Positions 51,039 to 60,938 of a stretch of DNA of 64,000 nt are shown piece after piece. This DNA is from DATAGF01 sp963834875 (lineage in GTDB: Bacteria; Actinomycetota; Thermoleophilia; Miltoncostaeales; Miltoncostaeaceae). A program made the position numbers and the translations under genes. Location: positions 434,001-498,000 of the forward strand of contig CAWIDG010000027.1 of the NCBI GenBank assembly GCA_963834875.1. Reading direction: 5' to 3'. How positions within the stretch are numbered: position 1 is the first letter of the stretch; every line of letters starts with the position of its first letter. The notes under the pieces were generated by a model. It had not been told where the DNA came from. It made no database searches and saw nothing but the letters and a program-made list of their open reading frames with translations.

Positions 51039-53977
51039 CTACGAGACGACGAGCGCGAACGAGTCCGCGTGCAGGACCGAGCCCGCCACGGCGCCGCCGT
51101 GGCTGACCCTCACCCCGAGGGTGCCGCCCGACGACGTGGTCGTGCGGCTCACCGTGAGCTTCTGCCAGGAGTTGGTGAGGGTGACGCTGGGCGAGCCGAC
51201 GTCGGCGACCTGCGACCCGCCGGCGGCGCGCTCACGCAGCTTGAGCTGCACCGAGGCGCCGACCGACTGGGCGCTTCCGGCCTTGACCCAGGCGGTCGCC
51301 GTGTACGCGCGGCCGGGCACCGTCGAGGTGACCGTGAACGCGCTGTCGTCGATCGTGAACGACGTGCCCGCGGTCCGCGTGACCTGGGCCACGAAGCCGC
51401 CGTCGGGGGCGCCTCCCAGGGCGACGCGCGCCAGCGAGGCCTGCCACGAGCCCCATCCGGCGGTGTTCGTCTCGAACGAGGGTTGGCGATCAGGTTCCCG
51501 GCGGCGGGGGCGGCGGGGGGCGGGCGGCGCCCGACACGGTCACCTGCCGCGTGGTCGTCGCGCGGGGCGCCGTCGTCGTCGGTGACCCGCAGGCGCACCG
51601 TGTGGGTGCCGGGGGTGAAGGTCCCCGACGCCGTCGAGGTCGTGCCGTCGTCGAAGACGCCGTCGTTGTCGGTGTCCCAGGCCCGCGAGGCGATCGTGCC
51701 GTCGGAGTCGGTCGAGGTGTCGGTGAAGGTGAAGGTGACCTGCTGGCCGGTCTGGGGGCTGGGGGGGGCGACCGTGAAGGAGGCCGTGGGCGGCGCGTTG
51801 GTGGGCGGGCCCCCCGACACGGTCACCTGGCGCGTCGTCGTCGCCGGCGCGCCGTCGTCGTCGGTGACCCGCAGGCGCACCGTGTGGGTGCCGGGGGTGA
51901 AGGTCCCCGACGCCGTCGTGCGTGCCGACGTCGAAGACGCCGTCGTTGTCGGTGTCCCAGGCCCGCGAGGCGATCGCCCCGTCGGAGTCGGTCGAGGTGT
52001 CGGTGAAGGTGAAGGTGACCTGCTGGCCGGTCTGGGGGCTGGGGGGGGCGACCGTGAAGGAGGCCGTCGGCGGCCGCGTTGGGCGGCGGGGTGCCCGCGC
52101 CCGCCGTGAGGGTGACGTTGTCCACGAACATCGCCGTTCCGGAGACCGCGCCGCCGTGGCTGACCCGCACCCCGAGGCTCCCGCCCGAGGTCGTCGTCGT
52201 GCGCGTCACGAGGAGCTGCTTCCAGGAGGTCGTGAGCGTCGTGCTCGGCGAGCCCACGTCGGCCACGACCGTCCCGCCGGCCGCCCGCTCGCGCAGCTTG
52301 AGCTGGACGGTCTTGCCGACGGACGCCGTGGTCGCCGCCTTCACCGAGACCGTCGCCGTGTAGCTCCGGCCCGGCGTCGTCGAGGGGACGGTGAACGCGT
52401 TGTCGTCGATCGTGAAGGACGACCCACTCTGGCGGCTGACCCGCGCCACGAAGCCGCCGTGCGGCGCGCCCGCCTGCGCCTCGCGGGCCACCGTGGCCTG
52501 GTAGCTGCCCCAGCCAGAGAGGTTGGTCTCGAAGGAGAAGTTCGCGATCAGGTTCCCGGGGGAGGGCTCGGGCGGCGGGGCCGGCTCGATGCCGATGACG
52601 ACGTCGGCGAAGGCGGAGGGCGTCGCGGTGCTCGTCGCCCTGACGGTCGCGCTCCCGCCGGGCGGGACGGCGTCCGGAGCGCGGTAGAGGCCGGACGACG
52701 ACACCGTGCCCACGGTGGCGTTGCCGCCCGCCACCCCGTTGACCGACCACGTCACGTCCGGGGGCCCGTTGGTCACGGTCGCCGTGAGCTGGGCGCTGGT
52801 GCCCACCTGGAGCGTCGGCGGCGCGCCCGAGATCGCGACCGACGGCGCCCGTCGGCTGGTCGCCGACCGTGAGGCTGACCGACGCGGCGGCCGGCTGGCG
52901 CGGGAAGGGGCTGGTGGAGTCGAACGCCGAGAAGGTGAAGTCGTCGGGGCCCGAGTAGCCCGAGGCGGGCGTGTACGAGAGGGACGCGGAGGTCACGACG
53001 CTGCCGGCGGCCAGGACGGTTGACCCCGAGCGGAGCGTGCCGTGCGCCGGCAGGCTCACGATGCGGAAGCGGCGGGCCCCGGGGGTGACCCCGGGCTCGC
53101 TCCACGCCGGCCGGGCGGGCCGGACGAACGTCTGCGATGCCAGGGTGACGGTCGACGCCTGGCCGGCCGGGACCTCGCCCGCGTTCACCGGCTGGGCGAG
53201 GTACCCCGGCACGATGGAGTCCTCGGGCTCGAAGGTCCGCGTGTTGTTGCCCTCGTTCCCCTCCTGCACCACGTCGTCCTGGTCGACCTCGGCCGCGAGC
53301 CGGTAGGCGCCGGGCTGGACGTCGGAGATGTCGACCCACTGGAAGGCGAGGTGGCGCCCGTAGACGTCGCGCCATCCGGCCGAGATGCCCATCGTCACCG
53401 CCGATGCCGTCGGCTGGTTCTGCAGGCAGAAGTTGACCCCGGCCGAATAGACCTGCGACGAGGGGCCGTGCGTCTCGCGGCGCTGGCTGTCCTCGAGGCA
53501 GAAGCCCACCTTCATGCCCGGCGTCACCTCGGCGGTCCGCGCCGCGTTCCACAGCGAGTAGCGCGCAACCTCCCTCAGGTGCCAGTGGTTGTGGCCGTCC
53601 TCGCTCTCGTAGCGGATGACGGCCTCGTGGCCGGGGACCGGCGTCAGCGGCTGAAGGCCGCCTCCGGTGGCGCGCGCGTGCTGGCGCACGAGGGTCATGT
53701 CGGCGCCGGAGCGGTTCGTTCCGCGCATCTCGAGCGGGCCGGCGCCGCGGTTGTGGACGAAGCCGTCGAAGCGCAGGAGGAGCGCGTCGGTGCCGTTCGG
53801 ATAGGTGTACTCGGCGAGCTGCGGCCGCTCGGGCGGGTCGGCCACGAGGTCGGGAAGGTCGAAGCCCGGCCCCGCGAGCGCGCCGACCACGGGCAGGGCG
53901 ATCGCGGCGCACGCGGCCGCGCCGATGACCGTGAGCAGCAGCGAGCGGGGGCCCCTGCGCGTGGAGCGTCCGGGCAT
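51039..53977 (-). CDS. large secreted lysyl-oxidase-like protein with PKD and carbohydrate-binding-like repeats (frameshifted)
   Basis: About 970 residues, the third lysyl-oxidase-like paralogue. Signal peptide (LLLTVIGAAACAAIALPVVG), lysyl-oxidase-like domain with LLRFDGFVHNRGAGPLEMRG, DGHNHWHLREVARYSLWN and LAFQWVDISDVQPGAYRLAA, a Big/cadherin-type domain (LSYTPASGYSGPDDFTFSAF), an Ig-like domain (APDAVPPGGSATVRATSTAT), a carbohydrate-binding-type beta domain (NLIANFSFETNLSGWGSYQA), two PKD domains (PPTASFTVAPPSPQTGQQVT each) and a second carbohydrate-binding-type domain ending GSVLHADSFALVVS. Indels near 52850, 52075, 51920 and 51485 interrupt it. ATG 53977 follows a GATAAT -10 by 6 nt, implying a leaderless mRNA. 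The added modules suggest attachment to surface glycan. Confidence 0.8.
51531..51786. repeat. PKD-coding repeat 1
   Basis: About 250 bp nearly identical to 51814-52068, each encoding one PKD domain of the large lysyl-oxidase-like protein. Nucleotide identity is far higher than protein function requires, which indicates a recent internal duplication or gene conversion. Confidence 0.75.
51814..52068. repeat. PKD-coding repeat 2
   Basis: Second copy of the PKD-coding unit. Differences from repeat 1 are few and include indels near 51840 and 51920 that change the frame. Confidence 0.75.
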
Positions 53978-53983
53978 CGAGCG

Positions 53984-54029
53984 ATTATCCGACGAAGGCG
54001 CCAAAAACGCACTAACCGTTCGGGGGGTC
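53984..54029 (-). promoter_or_regulatory. putative promoter and upstream motif of the large lysyl-oxidase-like gene
   Basis: Read on the minus strand, GACCCCCCGAACGG (54029-54016) is followed 26 nt later by GATAAT (53989-53984) and the ATG 6 nt after that. The same 14-mer occurs at 58917-58930 upstream of an Ig-like gene, there 24 nt before a GATATT element. Confidence 0.55.
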
Positions 54030-54217
54030 GATGCGCGCGCGGGCACGGCGGGCGGGCGGACCGTGACTCCCGGCGCACGATGCGGGAGAATGCCGCCTCA
54101 ACGCGAATGACGATTCAGCAGAACTGGCATAGTCCTCGCGTCTACGACCGAAGCGTCGCTCGGCGGCGTTTCCTCAATCCGGCGCCCACGTTCCCCGTTG
54201 ACCGGAGGTAAACGCCG

Positions 54218-55484
54218 ATGCAGGCCCCTACGACCGGCACTCCGCGGCTCTTGCCGCGGTGCGTCGTCGCCGCGCTCATCGCGCTGGCCGCACTCCTCGC
54301 GCTCCAGGCGTCGTCCGCGCTCGCGGTGATCCAGACGCAGACGTGGATCGGGAACCAGCCCGGGACACCGAACATCGGGCGCACGGATCTCCAGTACTTC
54401 CTGCCGAGCGGGGCGCAGGCTGGCACGGGCTACTCCGGCACGTTCAACCTGTCGCTCGACGGCCGCCCGGTCGCCGTCTATTGCGTGCAGAACGGCATCC
54501 CGATCAACCACGGCACGGTGCTCGCCGACGTGACCCTCCCGACGGCAGTGACGGCCGACGACCGTGCACTGGCGTGGATCCTCCAGACGCAGGTGCCCAC
54601 CGGGGCCGTGACGCCCGCCAAGCAGCTGCAGGCGTCCACGGCGCAGATCGCGATGTGGGTGATCGGCGGCCAGCTGCGCGCCGTCAACCCGACCAACGAC
54701 GCGGCCGCCAACGCCGCGGTCGCCTCGCTCGTCGCGACCGCCCGCGCCCAGACCGCCGTCCCGGCGTTCCTGTCGCTCGTCGGCGCCGCCGGCGGCCCCG
54801 GCCAGCCCGGGACGATCGCGATCACGGCGAAGCCCGGCGCGGTCGTCTCCCTGGGCGTGACCGCGGGGCCCGGGACCCTCTCGAGCACGTCGGTCACGGT
54901 CGGCCCGGACGGCCAGGGCGAGCGTGACCGTGTCGAGCCCCGGCTCGGGGACGACGGTCTCCGCGACCACCGCGGGCGACGCCATCCCGATCCGGATCCA
55001 GCCGCTCGACGGCAGCCAGCGCACCGCGATCGCCGGCGGCTCCGAGCTCCGGGGCAGCGTCACCATCTCGGAGACGGCCGCGACATCCGTCAGCCAGGTC
55101 ACCGGCTCGCTGCGCATCACGAAGCGGGCGCCCGCGCGCGCACAGGCGATGGCGAAGGTGCGCTATCGGATCAGGGTTCGCAACCCCACCCGCGTCACCG
55201 TGCGGGACGTCGTCCTCCGCGACCGGATCCCCAGCGGGATGTCGTTCGTCAACGCGACCCCCGACGCCGTCGTCGAGAACGGCCGCGTCCGGTGGTCGCT
55301 CGGCACCCTCCGGCCCGGCGAGAGCCGCTCCGTGACGCTCTGGCTCCGGGCCAGCATCACGGTGGAGGGCGACCGCACCAACGTCGCCACGGTGTCGGGC
55401 ACCGGCGTGCGCCTCGTGCGGGCGCGGGTGAGCACGTTCTTCCAGGCCGTGCAGCGCCGAACCCGCCCGGCCGTCACCGGCTAG
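54218..55484 (+). CDS. thioester-domain surface protein with DUF11 repeat (one frameshift)
   Basis: About 420 residues. Signal peptide (VVAALIALAALLALQASSAL), then a thioester (TED/TQXA-type) domain: FNLSLDGRPVAVYCVQNGIP provides the Cys and STAQIAMWVIGGQLRAVNPT the Gln that could form an internal thioester; such domains bond covalently to surfaces in Gram-positive adhesins. An extra G near 54917 shifts the frame; the rest (ASVTVSSPGSGTTVSATTAG) leads into a DUF11-type domain YRIRVRNPTRVTVRDVVLRD, RIPSGMSFVNATPDAVVENG, RVRWSLGTLRPGESRSVTLW. A GGAGGT ribosome binding site precedes ATG 54218. No LPXTG or membrane anchor is seen at the C-terminus. A strong hairpin follows the stop. Confidence 0.78.
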
Positions 55485-55492
55485 CCCGCGGC

Positions 55493-55527
55493 GTGACCCC
55501 CGGGCGCCGCGGGGCGCCCGGGGTCAC
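55493..55527 (+). terminator. strong hairpin after the thioester gene
   Basis: GTGACCCCCGGGCGCC and GGCGCCCGGGGTCAC pair over 15 bp with one bulged C around the loop GCGG. There is no U-tract, so it may be a factor-assisted terminator. Confidence 0.65.
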
Positions 55528-55543
55528 AGCCTGTTAACAGGCT
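55528..55543. promoter_or_regulatory. 16-bp perfect palindrome
   Basis: AGCCTGTTAACAGGCT directly abuts the preceding hairpin and lies about 40 nt upstream of the -10-like TAGGAT at 55583-55588. A dyad this exact in intergenic DNA suggests an operator for the Ig-like gene that starts at 55597. Confidence 0.55.
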
Positions 55544-55582
55544 CACTCACCCGCTTTACAGACAACCACCGGCGGGCGGGCA

Positions 55583-55588
55583 TAGGAT
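55583..55588 (+). promoter_or_regulatory. putative -10 of the first Ig-like gene
   Basis: TAGGAT, 8 nt before the ATG at 55597, in the context CATAGGATCG. The closely related ATAGGATCGCGGC occurs at the same place before the next paralogue (56942-56954), so the element is conserved within the gene family. Confidence 0.55.
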
Positions 55589-55596
55589 CGCAACCC

Positions 55597-56859
55597 ATGG
55601 CCGCCCCCCGCATCCGGTCACGGGGCCGTCCGGCGCTGGCCGGGCTGGCCGTCCTGGTCGGCGGCCTCGCCCTGGCGGCGCCGGCGGCGAGCCTGCCGCT
55701 CGACCCCACCTCCCCCGTCAACGACGCCGTGGTCGGGCTGCGGCCGACGTTCAGCTGGGAGGGGGCCTTCCTGCCGACGCCGAACCGGTACGAGGTCTAC
55801 GTCGAGCTCCCGGGCGGGGCGGTCGAGGTCGCCCGGGTCGCCGCGCCGGCCACGACGGCCACCGCGACGGTCGCGCTCCCCGACGACACGCGGCTGCGCT
55901 GGTTCGTGCGCGCGGCGGGCGGCCCCGGGCCCGGGGGCGACACGAGCATCGCCACCCGCCGTCGCATCCAGGTGGCGACCCCCCCGGGACCGCCGGCGAT
56001 CACCGGCTCGCCCCCGGCGATCACGCGCAACCCCGCCCCGCTCTTCTCCTGGGCCGGCGGGCGCGTGTCGTCGCGCTGGTCGATCCTCAACGCGGGCGGC
56101 ACGCCGGTGCAGTCGGGCGCCGCCGCGAGCGCGAGCGGGCAGGTGGCGCCGGCGCCGCTCCCGGACGGCAGCTACCAGTTCCGGGTCGCCCAGCAGAACC
56201 TGGTGGGGGTCGAGGGCCCGCCCGCGGCCGTGGGCTTCTCGATCGACACCGCCGCTCCGGGCCCCCTGACCCTGCGCCGCTCCACCGCCAGGCCGGACGC
56301 GCGCAGGACCCCCTCCTACGCGTGGGCCGGCCTCGAGCGGGGCGCGGTCGTCACCTGGCGGGTCCTGCGACCGAGCGGCGCGGTCGTCCAGGGGCCCGCC
56401 CACGTCCCGGGGGGCCAGGTGACCCCGGCGGCGCTGCGCCCGGGCTCGTACGTGTTCGAGGCGCGCCAGACCGATCTCGCGGGCAACGCCGGGCCGCCCG
56501 CCGCCGACCCGTTCGTCGTGCTGCCGCGGCTGGCGGCCGGGATCCGCCTGCCGATGCGCCACACGGGCCGCCTGAGCCCGAGGGTCGGGGCGACGGTGCC
56601 CGTTGTGCGCCCGACGCTCCGCTGGAGCGCCGGGCCCAAGGGGACGCGGATCTACAACGTGCAGGTCTTCCGGGTGGCGGACGGGGCGAACCTGCGCAAG
56701 GTCCTCTCGGCCTTCCCCCGGCGCCAGCGGTACATCGTCCCGCGGAGGAAGTCGCTCGCGCGGGGCGCCTGCTACGTCTGGCGGGTGTGGCCGTTCCGCG
56801 GCGCCCGGGCCCTGCCCAGCCCGCTCGGCGTGAGCCACTTCTGCGTGCGCCCCAGGTAG
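55597..56859 (+). CDS. secreted Ig-like repeat protein with YNVQ-type C-terminal domain (1 of 3)
   Basis: Intact, 420 residues. Signal peptide (PALAGLAVLVGGLALAAPAA), then three Ig/Fn3-like repeats: SPVNDAVVGLRPTFSWEGAF, ITGSPPAITRNPAPLFSWAG and SYAWAGLERGAVVTWRVLRP, each with a YxFRVAQ/YVFEARQTD...AGN-type end. The C-terminal domain has RPTLRWSAGPKGTRIYNVQV, VLSAFPRRQRYIVPRRKSLA, GACYVWRVWPF and SPLGVSHFCVRPR, shared with the next two genes and, more distantly, with 14465-15856. The pair of conserved Cys in the domain may form a disulfide. No anchor motif is seen. Function unknown; a structural surface role is likely. Confidence 0.82.
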   Translation: MAAPRIRSRGRPALAGLAVLVGGLALAAPAASLPLDPTSPVNDAVVGLRPTFSWEGAFLPTPNRYEVYVELPGGAVEVARVAAPATTATATVALPDDTRLRWFVRAAGGPGPGGDTSIATRRRIQVATPPGPPAITGSPPAITRNPAPLFSWAGGRVSSRWSILNAGGTPVQSGAAASASGQVAPAPLPDGSYQFRVAQQNLVGVEGPPAAVGFSIDTAAPGPLTLRRSTARPDARRTPSYAWAGLERGAVVTWRVLRPSGAVVQGPAHVPGGQVTPAALRPGSYVFEARQTDLAGNAGPPAADPFVVLPRLAAGIRLPMRHTGRLSPRVGATVPVVRPTLRWSAGPKGTRIYNVQVFRVADGANLRKVLSAFPRRQRYIVPRRKSLARGACYVWRVWPFRGARALPSPLGVSHFCVRPR

Positions 56860-56872
56860 GCCCCGCCGGCCC

Positions 56873-56907
56873 CCCCGTTCGACGGCCGAAGGACTGGCCG
56901 AACGGGG
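56873..56907 (+). terminator. hairpin between the first and second Ig-like genes
   Basis: CCCCGTTCG plus GGCC pair with GGCCGAACGGGG across a short loop, with a two-base bulge. It lies 14 nt after the stop of the upstream gene. The left arm also contains the CCCCCCGTTCG motif seen near other surface genes, so a regulatory role is possible. Confidence 0.6.
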
Positions 56908-56942
56908 AGTCGTCAAGACTGCGAAGAGCTCGTACGCGCGAA

Positions 56943-56948
56943 TAGGAT
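56943..56948 (+). promoter_or_regulatory. putative -10 of the second Ig-like gene
   Basis: TAGGAT in AATAGGATCGCGGC, 10 nt before the GTG at 56959. It matches the element before the first Ig-like gene. Confidence 0.5.
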
Positions 56949-56958
56949 CGCGGCACCG

Positions 56959-58866
56959 GTGGCCGCCCGCTCCCCATCCGTCCGTCGATGTCCGCTCCTC
57001 GTCGGTCTCGCGGTCGTGGGCCTGCTCGTGGCCGTCCCGACGGCGGCCGGCGCTGCCGGCGCCGGGCGTCTCCGCGAGCCCGGGCAGCCCGACGAACGCG
57101 GGGGCGACGACCTTCCAGTGGTCGGCGGTCGCCGCAGACCCGGGATTCAATGTGGTCCGCTACGAGGGCGGCCTGCAGGGCGAGGGCGACACGGACTTCG
57201 GCATCGCCTTCGCGGCCGGGCGGGGGCTCCCCTCGCAGGGCACCTACGTCTTCCGGGTGCGCGCCGTGCAGCGCGACCTGCTCGGGGTCCTCCCCGACCA
57301 GGCGGGGCCCTACGGCACGTACACGCTGGTGGTCGACCACACGCCGCCGACGATCTCAGCCTCGCTGTCGCCCCGGACGCCCAACGGGAACAACGGCTGG
57401 TATCGGAGCTTGGCGGTCGAATGGACCTGTGCCGACACAGGGGGAGCCGGCATCAGCTCGTGCCAGGCTCGGGAGACCGTCGCCCAGCAGGGAAGGAACC
57501 AGCAGCGAACCGGCCAGGCGACCGATGCGGCCGGCAATGCCAGCTCCGCCAACTCTCCGATGTTCAGCTTCGACGCGTTCGCGCCGCCGACCGGCCTGAT
57601 GCGCTCTCCGAGCCCGGGCGCGACCGTCGCAAGCGAGCCGACCTTCGTATGGGCACCGTCATCCGGAGACGCGACGTCGGGTCTGGACCGTTATGAGGTC
57701 CACGTGCGAATCGGCGGGACGTACCGCGTCGTCGCCCGAAGGGCCCACATCCCCGGCGTCGCCCAGTACTCGGCGACCCGCGATCCGGGCGTCTGGTCCC
57801 AGCCGTTCCCACAGGACACCGAGCTGCGCTGGTACATCCGCACCGTCGACAACGCCGGGAACGGCGGCGGCGGCACGAGCGAGTCGCGGGCCTTCCGGAT
57901 CGACTCGACCGTGCCCGGGCCTCCCACGATCACCGGCGGCCCGAGCGGGCCGACCAACGTCGCCGGCCCCACCTTCACGTGGAACGGCAGCCAGCCGTCC
58001 TTCGCCTGGGACGTCTCCGTCGCCGGCACCGAGACGTCGATCGTCCAGGGCAGCGGACCGCAGAAGCAGGCCTCCCTGCCGGCCCTGCCCGACGGCGACT
58101 ACACGTTCGCCGTCTCCCAGGTGACGGGGCCCGGCGCCAGGGGCGCCGAGGCGACCCGCTCCTTCCAGGTTAACACGGTCGCGCCCGCCGCGCCGGTCAT
58201 CACCAGGCGGCCGCCGTTCCCGACCTCGACCGCGACGCCGTCCTTCTCGTGGACCACCGAGCCCGGGGCGTACTCCCGCTGGCGGGTCATCGCCGCGGGC
58301 GGCGCGACGCTCCAGAGCTCCGACACCCCCCTGACCTCCACGACCGTCGGCCCGCTCGGGAACGGGGCGTACAACTTCCGCGTCACCCAGGTCGACGCGG
58401 CGGGCAACGAGTCGGCCCCCGCCCTGGAGCCGTTCTCCATCTCCGGCGTGTCCGGCCCACCCGCCGGCCGCCCCTCCTGCTGCCGCGCCAGAACGCGGGG
58501 CGCCTGCGCCCGCGCGCCGGCAAGCTCCTGCTCACGCGGCGGCCGATCCTGCGATGGACCAGCGGGCCCCGGGGGACCACGGTCTTCAACCTCCAGGTCT
58601 TCCGCGTGCTGAAGGCCCGCAGCGCCGGCAAGGCCACGCCCTCGGTGAAGAAGATCTACTCCGTCTTCCCGAGCAAGCGCCGCTACAGGATGCCGAAGGT
58701 CAAGATCCTCCCCGGCACCTGCTACGTCTGGCGGATCTGGCCCTTCGTGAGCGGCCGCTTCACGGCCGAGCCGCTCGGCGTCAGCAACTTCTGCATCGCG
58801 AGCAAGAAGCGCTTGCGGCAGGAGGCGCGGGCCGACGCCAGGCGGCGGGCGGCGAACCGCCGGTGA
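56959..58866 (+). CDS. secreted Ig-like repeat protein with YNVQ-type C-terminal domain (2 of 3, frameshifted)
   Basis: About 635 residues. Signal peptide (CPLLVGLAVVGLLVAVPTAA), an indel near 57060, then SASPGSPTNAGATTFQWSAV and Ig-like repeats: HTPPTISASLSPRTPNGNNG with WTCADTGGAGISSCQARETV, SGLDRYEVHVRIGGTYRVVA, ITGGPSGPTNVAGPTFTWNG and PFPTSTATPSFSWTTEPGAY. A missing C near 58475 shifts the frame into the C-terminal domain RPILRWTSGPRGTTVFNLQV, KKIYSVFPSKRRYRMPKVKI, GTCYVWRIWPF and EPLGVSNFCIASKKRL. GTG 56959 is placed by the -10 element. Closely related to the next gene. Confidence 0.77.
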
Positions 58867-58916
58867 CGAAGCCTCGCCCGCTCATAGCGGGCGTCCTGAC
58901 CGTCCGGAAGAGCAAC

Positions 58917-58960
58917 GACCCCCCGAACGGAGGGGGCGCCGGAGCGAACCGCCGGATATT
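58917..58960 (+). promoter_or_regulatory. putative promoter of the third Ig-like gene
   Basis: GACCCCCCGAACGG (58917-58930), then after 24 nt GATATT (58955-58960). Transcription would begin about 58967, which favours ATG 58972 over ATG 58963 as the start codon. The motif and spacing parallel those upstream of 53977. Confidence 0.5.
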
Positions 58961-58971
58961 CCATGCATAGC

Positions 58972-60924
58972 ATGGCGCGTCCGCTCCCAAGACGACGGCC
59001 CTCGTGGCTGGCCGCCTGCGCGGTGGCCGGCGCGGGCTCGCTGGCCGTGGTCTCGGCGGCCGCGGCGGCCCCGGCCATCTCGCCCGGGCCCGGCCAATAC
59101 TGGAACATCGCCAACGCGACGCCGAGCTACCAGATCACCGGGACGCCGGGCGAGGAGCTGACCTGGACGGCGACCGGGCCGGGGTTCGCCGACGGCGGTG
59201 TCATCTTCGACGGGGCCGGCACGGTGACTCTGCGCGGCTTCCCGGACGGCGCGGGCACGCTGACGGCGTTTCCCACGCTGAACCCGCTCGACTCCGCGAG
59301 CGTGGGCTTCGAGCGCGACACGGCCGCGCCCAGCCTCGGGGCGACCCTGGTCGGCACGCCGAACGCGGCCGGCTGGTTCCGGACGCTCGCCATTGGGCAC
59401 TCGCCCTGCTCGGACGCGGGGTCGGGCCTTCCCGCGGGTGCGTGCGCCAACAGTCCCTGGACGACCCAGGGCCCCAACTTCCCCGACACGACCCCGCTCA
59501 CGGCCACGATCGGCGTCACCGATCTGGCCGGCAACTCCTCCTCCGCCGTCTCGCCCGGCTTCAAGTTCGACTCCGTCCAGCCCACGACCGGCGGCGGCCA
59601 GCCGTCGCAGCCCGGCCCCACGGCGCTCGTCGCCGCGGAGCCGGCGTTCAGCTGGACGCCCGGGATCGACGCGACCTCGGGCGCCGACCGCTACGAGCTC
59701 GAGTTCCGCAACGTCACCGAGGACGGCGCCTGGGAGATCATCGCGCGCGTGAACGACGCCGGCGGCGTCGGCGACTACACGGCGCGCCGCGACCCCGACC
59801 TGCGGGCGGCGCCGCTCCCCGAGATGGACCTGCTCGAGTGGCGCGTCCGCACCTTCGACGAGGCCGACAACGCGCGCGCGTCGACGCCCCGGCGGATCAC
59901 CATCGACTCCACGATCCCGCCCGCGCCGACGATCACGGGCGGCCCCAGCACGCCGATCCGCTTCACCTCGCCCACCTTCACCTGGGCCGGCACCGAGGAG
60001 GAGTACCACTGGGACCTGACCATCCCGGGCCGCGAGAACCCGGTGCGCCAGGACATCGGGCCCGAGACCGAGGTCACCCTGAGCTCGCTCGCCGACGGCG
60101 ACTTACACCTTCCGCGTCAGCCAGATCACGCGAGTTCGGCCAGGCGAGCGCGCAGGCGACCCGCGCCTTCGTGGTCGACACCACCCCGCCCGTCGCCCCG
60201 GCGATCACGGTCCGGCCGCCGTTCCCGGCCTCGGGCGTCATCACCTTCGGCTGGGCCACCGAGCCCGGCGCGTTCTCGCGGTGGCAGGTGATCGGGCCGG
60301 GCGGGACCCTGATCATCGGCCCGACCGACTCGCTGCAGAACAGCGTCTCGATCACCGGCCTGGCCGACGGCGCCTACAGCTTCCAGGTGCTCCAGATCGA
60401 CGCGGCCGGCAACGGGTCAGCCACGACCTCTGAGCCGTTCACGGTCAGCACGCCGCTCGCGCCGGGCCGGCCGTCGACCGGCCCCAGCATCGAGCCCGAG
60501 TTCCTGCTGCCGACGCAGAACGCGTTCAAGCTCCGCCCCAAGGCCGGCAAGACCCTGCCGACCCGGCGGCCGGTCCTGCGCTGGCGCAAGGGCCCGCGCG
60601 GCACCAAGCTCTACAACGTCCAGATCTTCAAGGTCGTCCGCAAGCGCAAGGGCGCGGCGCCGACCGTAAGGAAGGTCTACTCGGGCTTCCCCAGCCGCCG
60701 CCAGCTCCGCGCGCCCAGGGCCAAGATGACGCGCGGGCACGTGCTTCGTCTGGCGGGTCTGGCCGTACACGGGCACGCGCTTCACCCCGAAGCCCCTCGG
60801 CATCAGCAACTTCTGCGTCGCCAAGGCGTCGGTGCTGAAGAAGAAGGCGGCGCAGGCGGCCGCGCGGCGCAGGGCCGCCCAGCGCCGGAGCGAGGTAGCG
60901 GGGCCCTCGCGCCCGCGGCCCTGA
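58972..60924 (+). CDS. secreted Ig-like repeat protein with YNVQ-type C-terminal domain (3 of 3, frameshifted)
   Basis: About 650 residues. MARPLPRRRPSWLAACAVAG starts a signal peptide; repeats include PSYQITGTPGEELTWTATGP, ALVAAEPAFSWTPGIDATSG, RRITIDSTIPPAPTITGGPS and VRPPFPASGVITFGWATEPG. Extra bases near 60104 (in GACTTACACC), near 60131 and near 60740 shift the frame three times. The C-terminal domain reads RPVLRWRKGPRGTKLYNVQI, RKVYSGFPSRRQLRAPRAKM, TCFVWRVWPYTGTRFTPKPL and GISNFCVAKASVLKKKAAQA. Repeats align with those of the preceding gene, so the three arose by tandem duplication. TGA is at 60922-60924. Confidence 0.77.
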
Positions 60925-60938
60925 GCCGCGGGGTTCTC

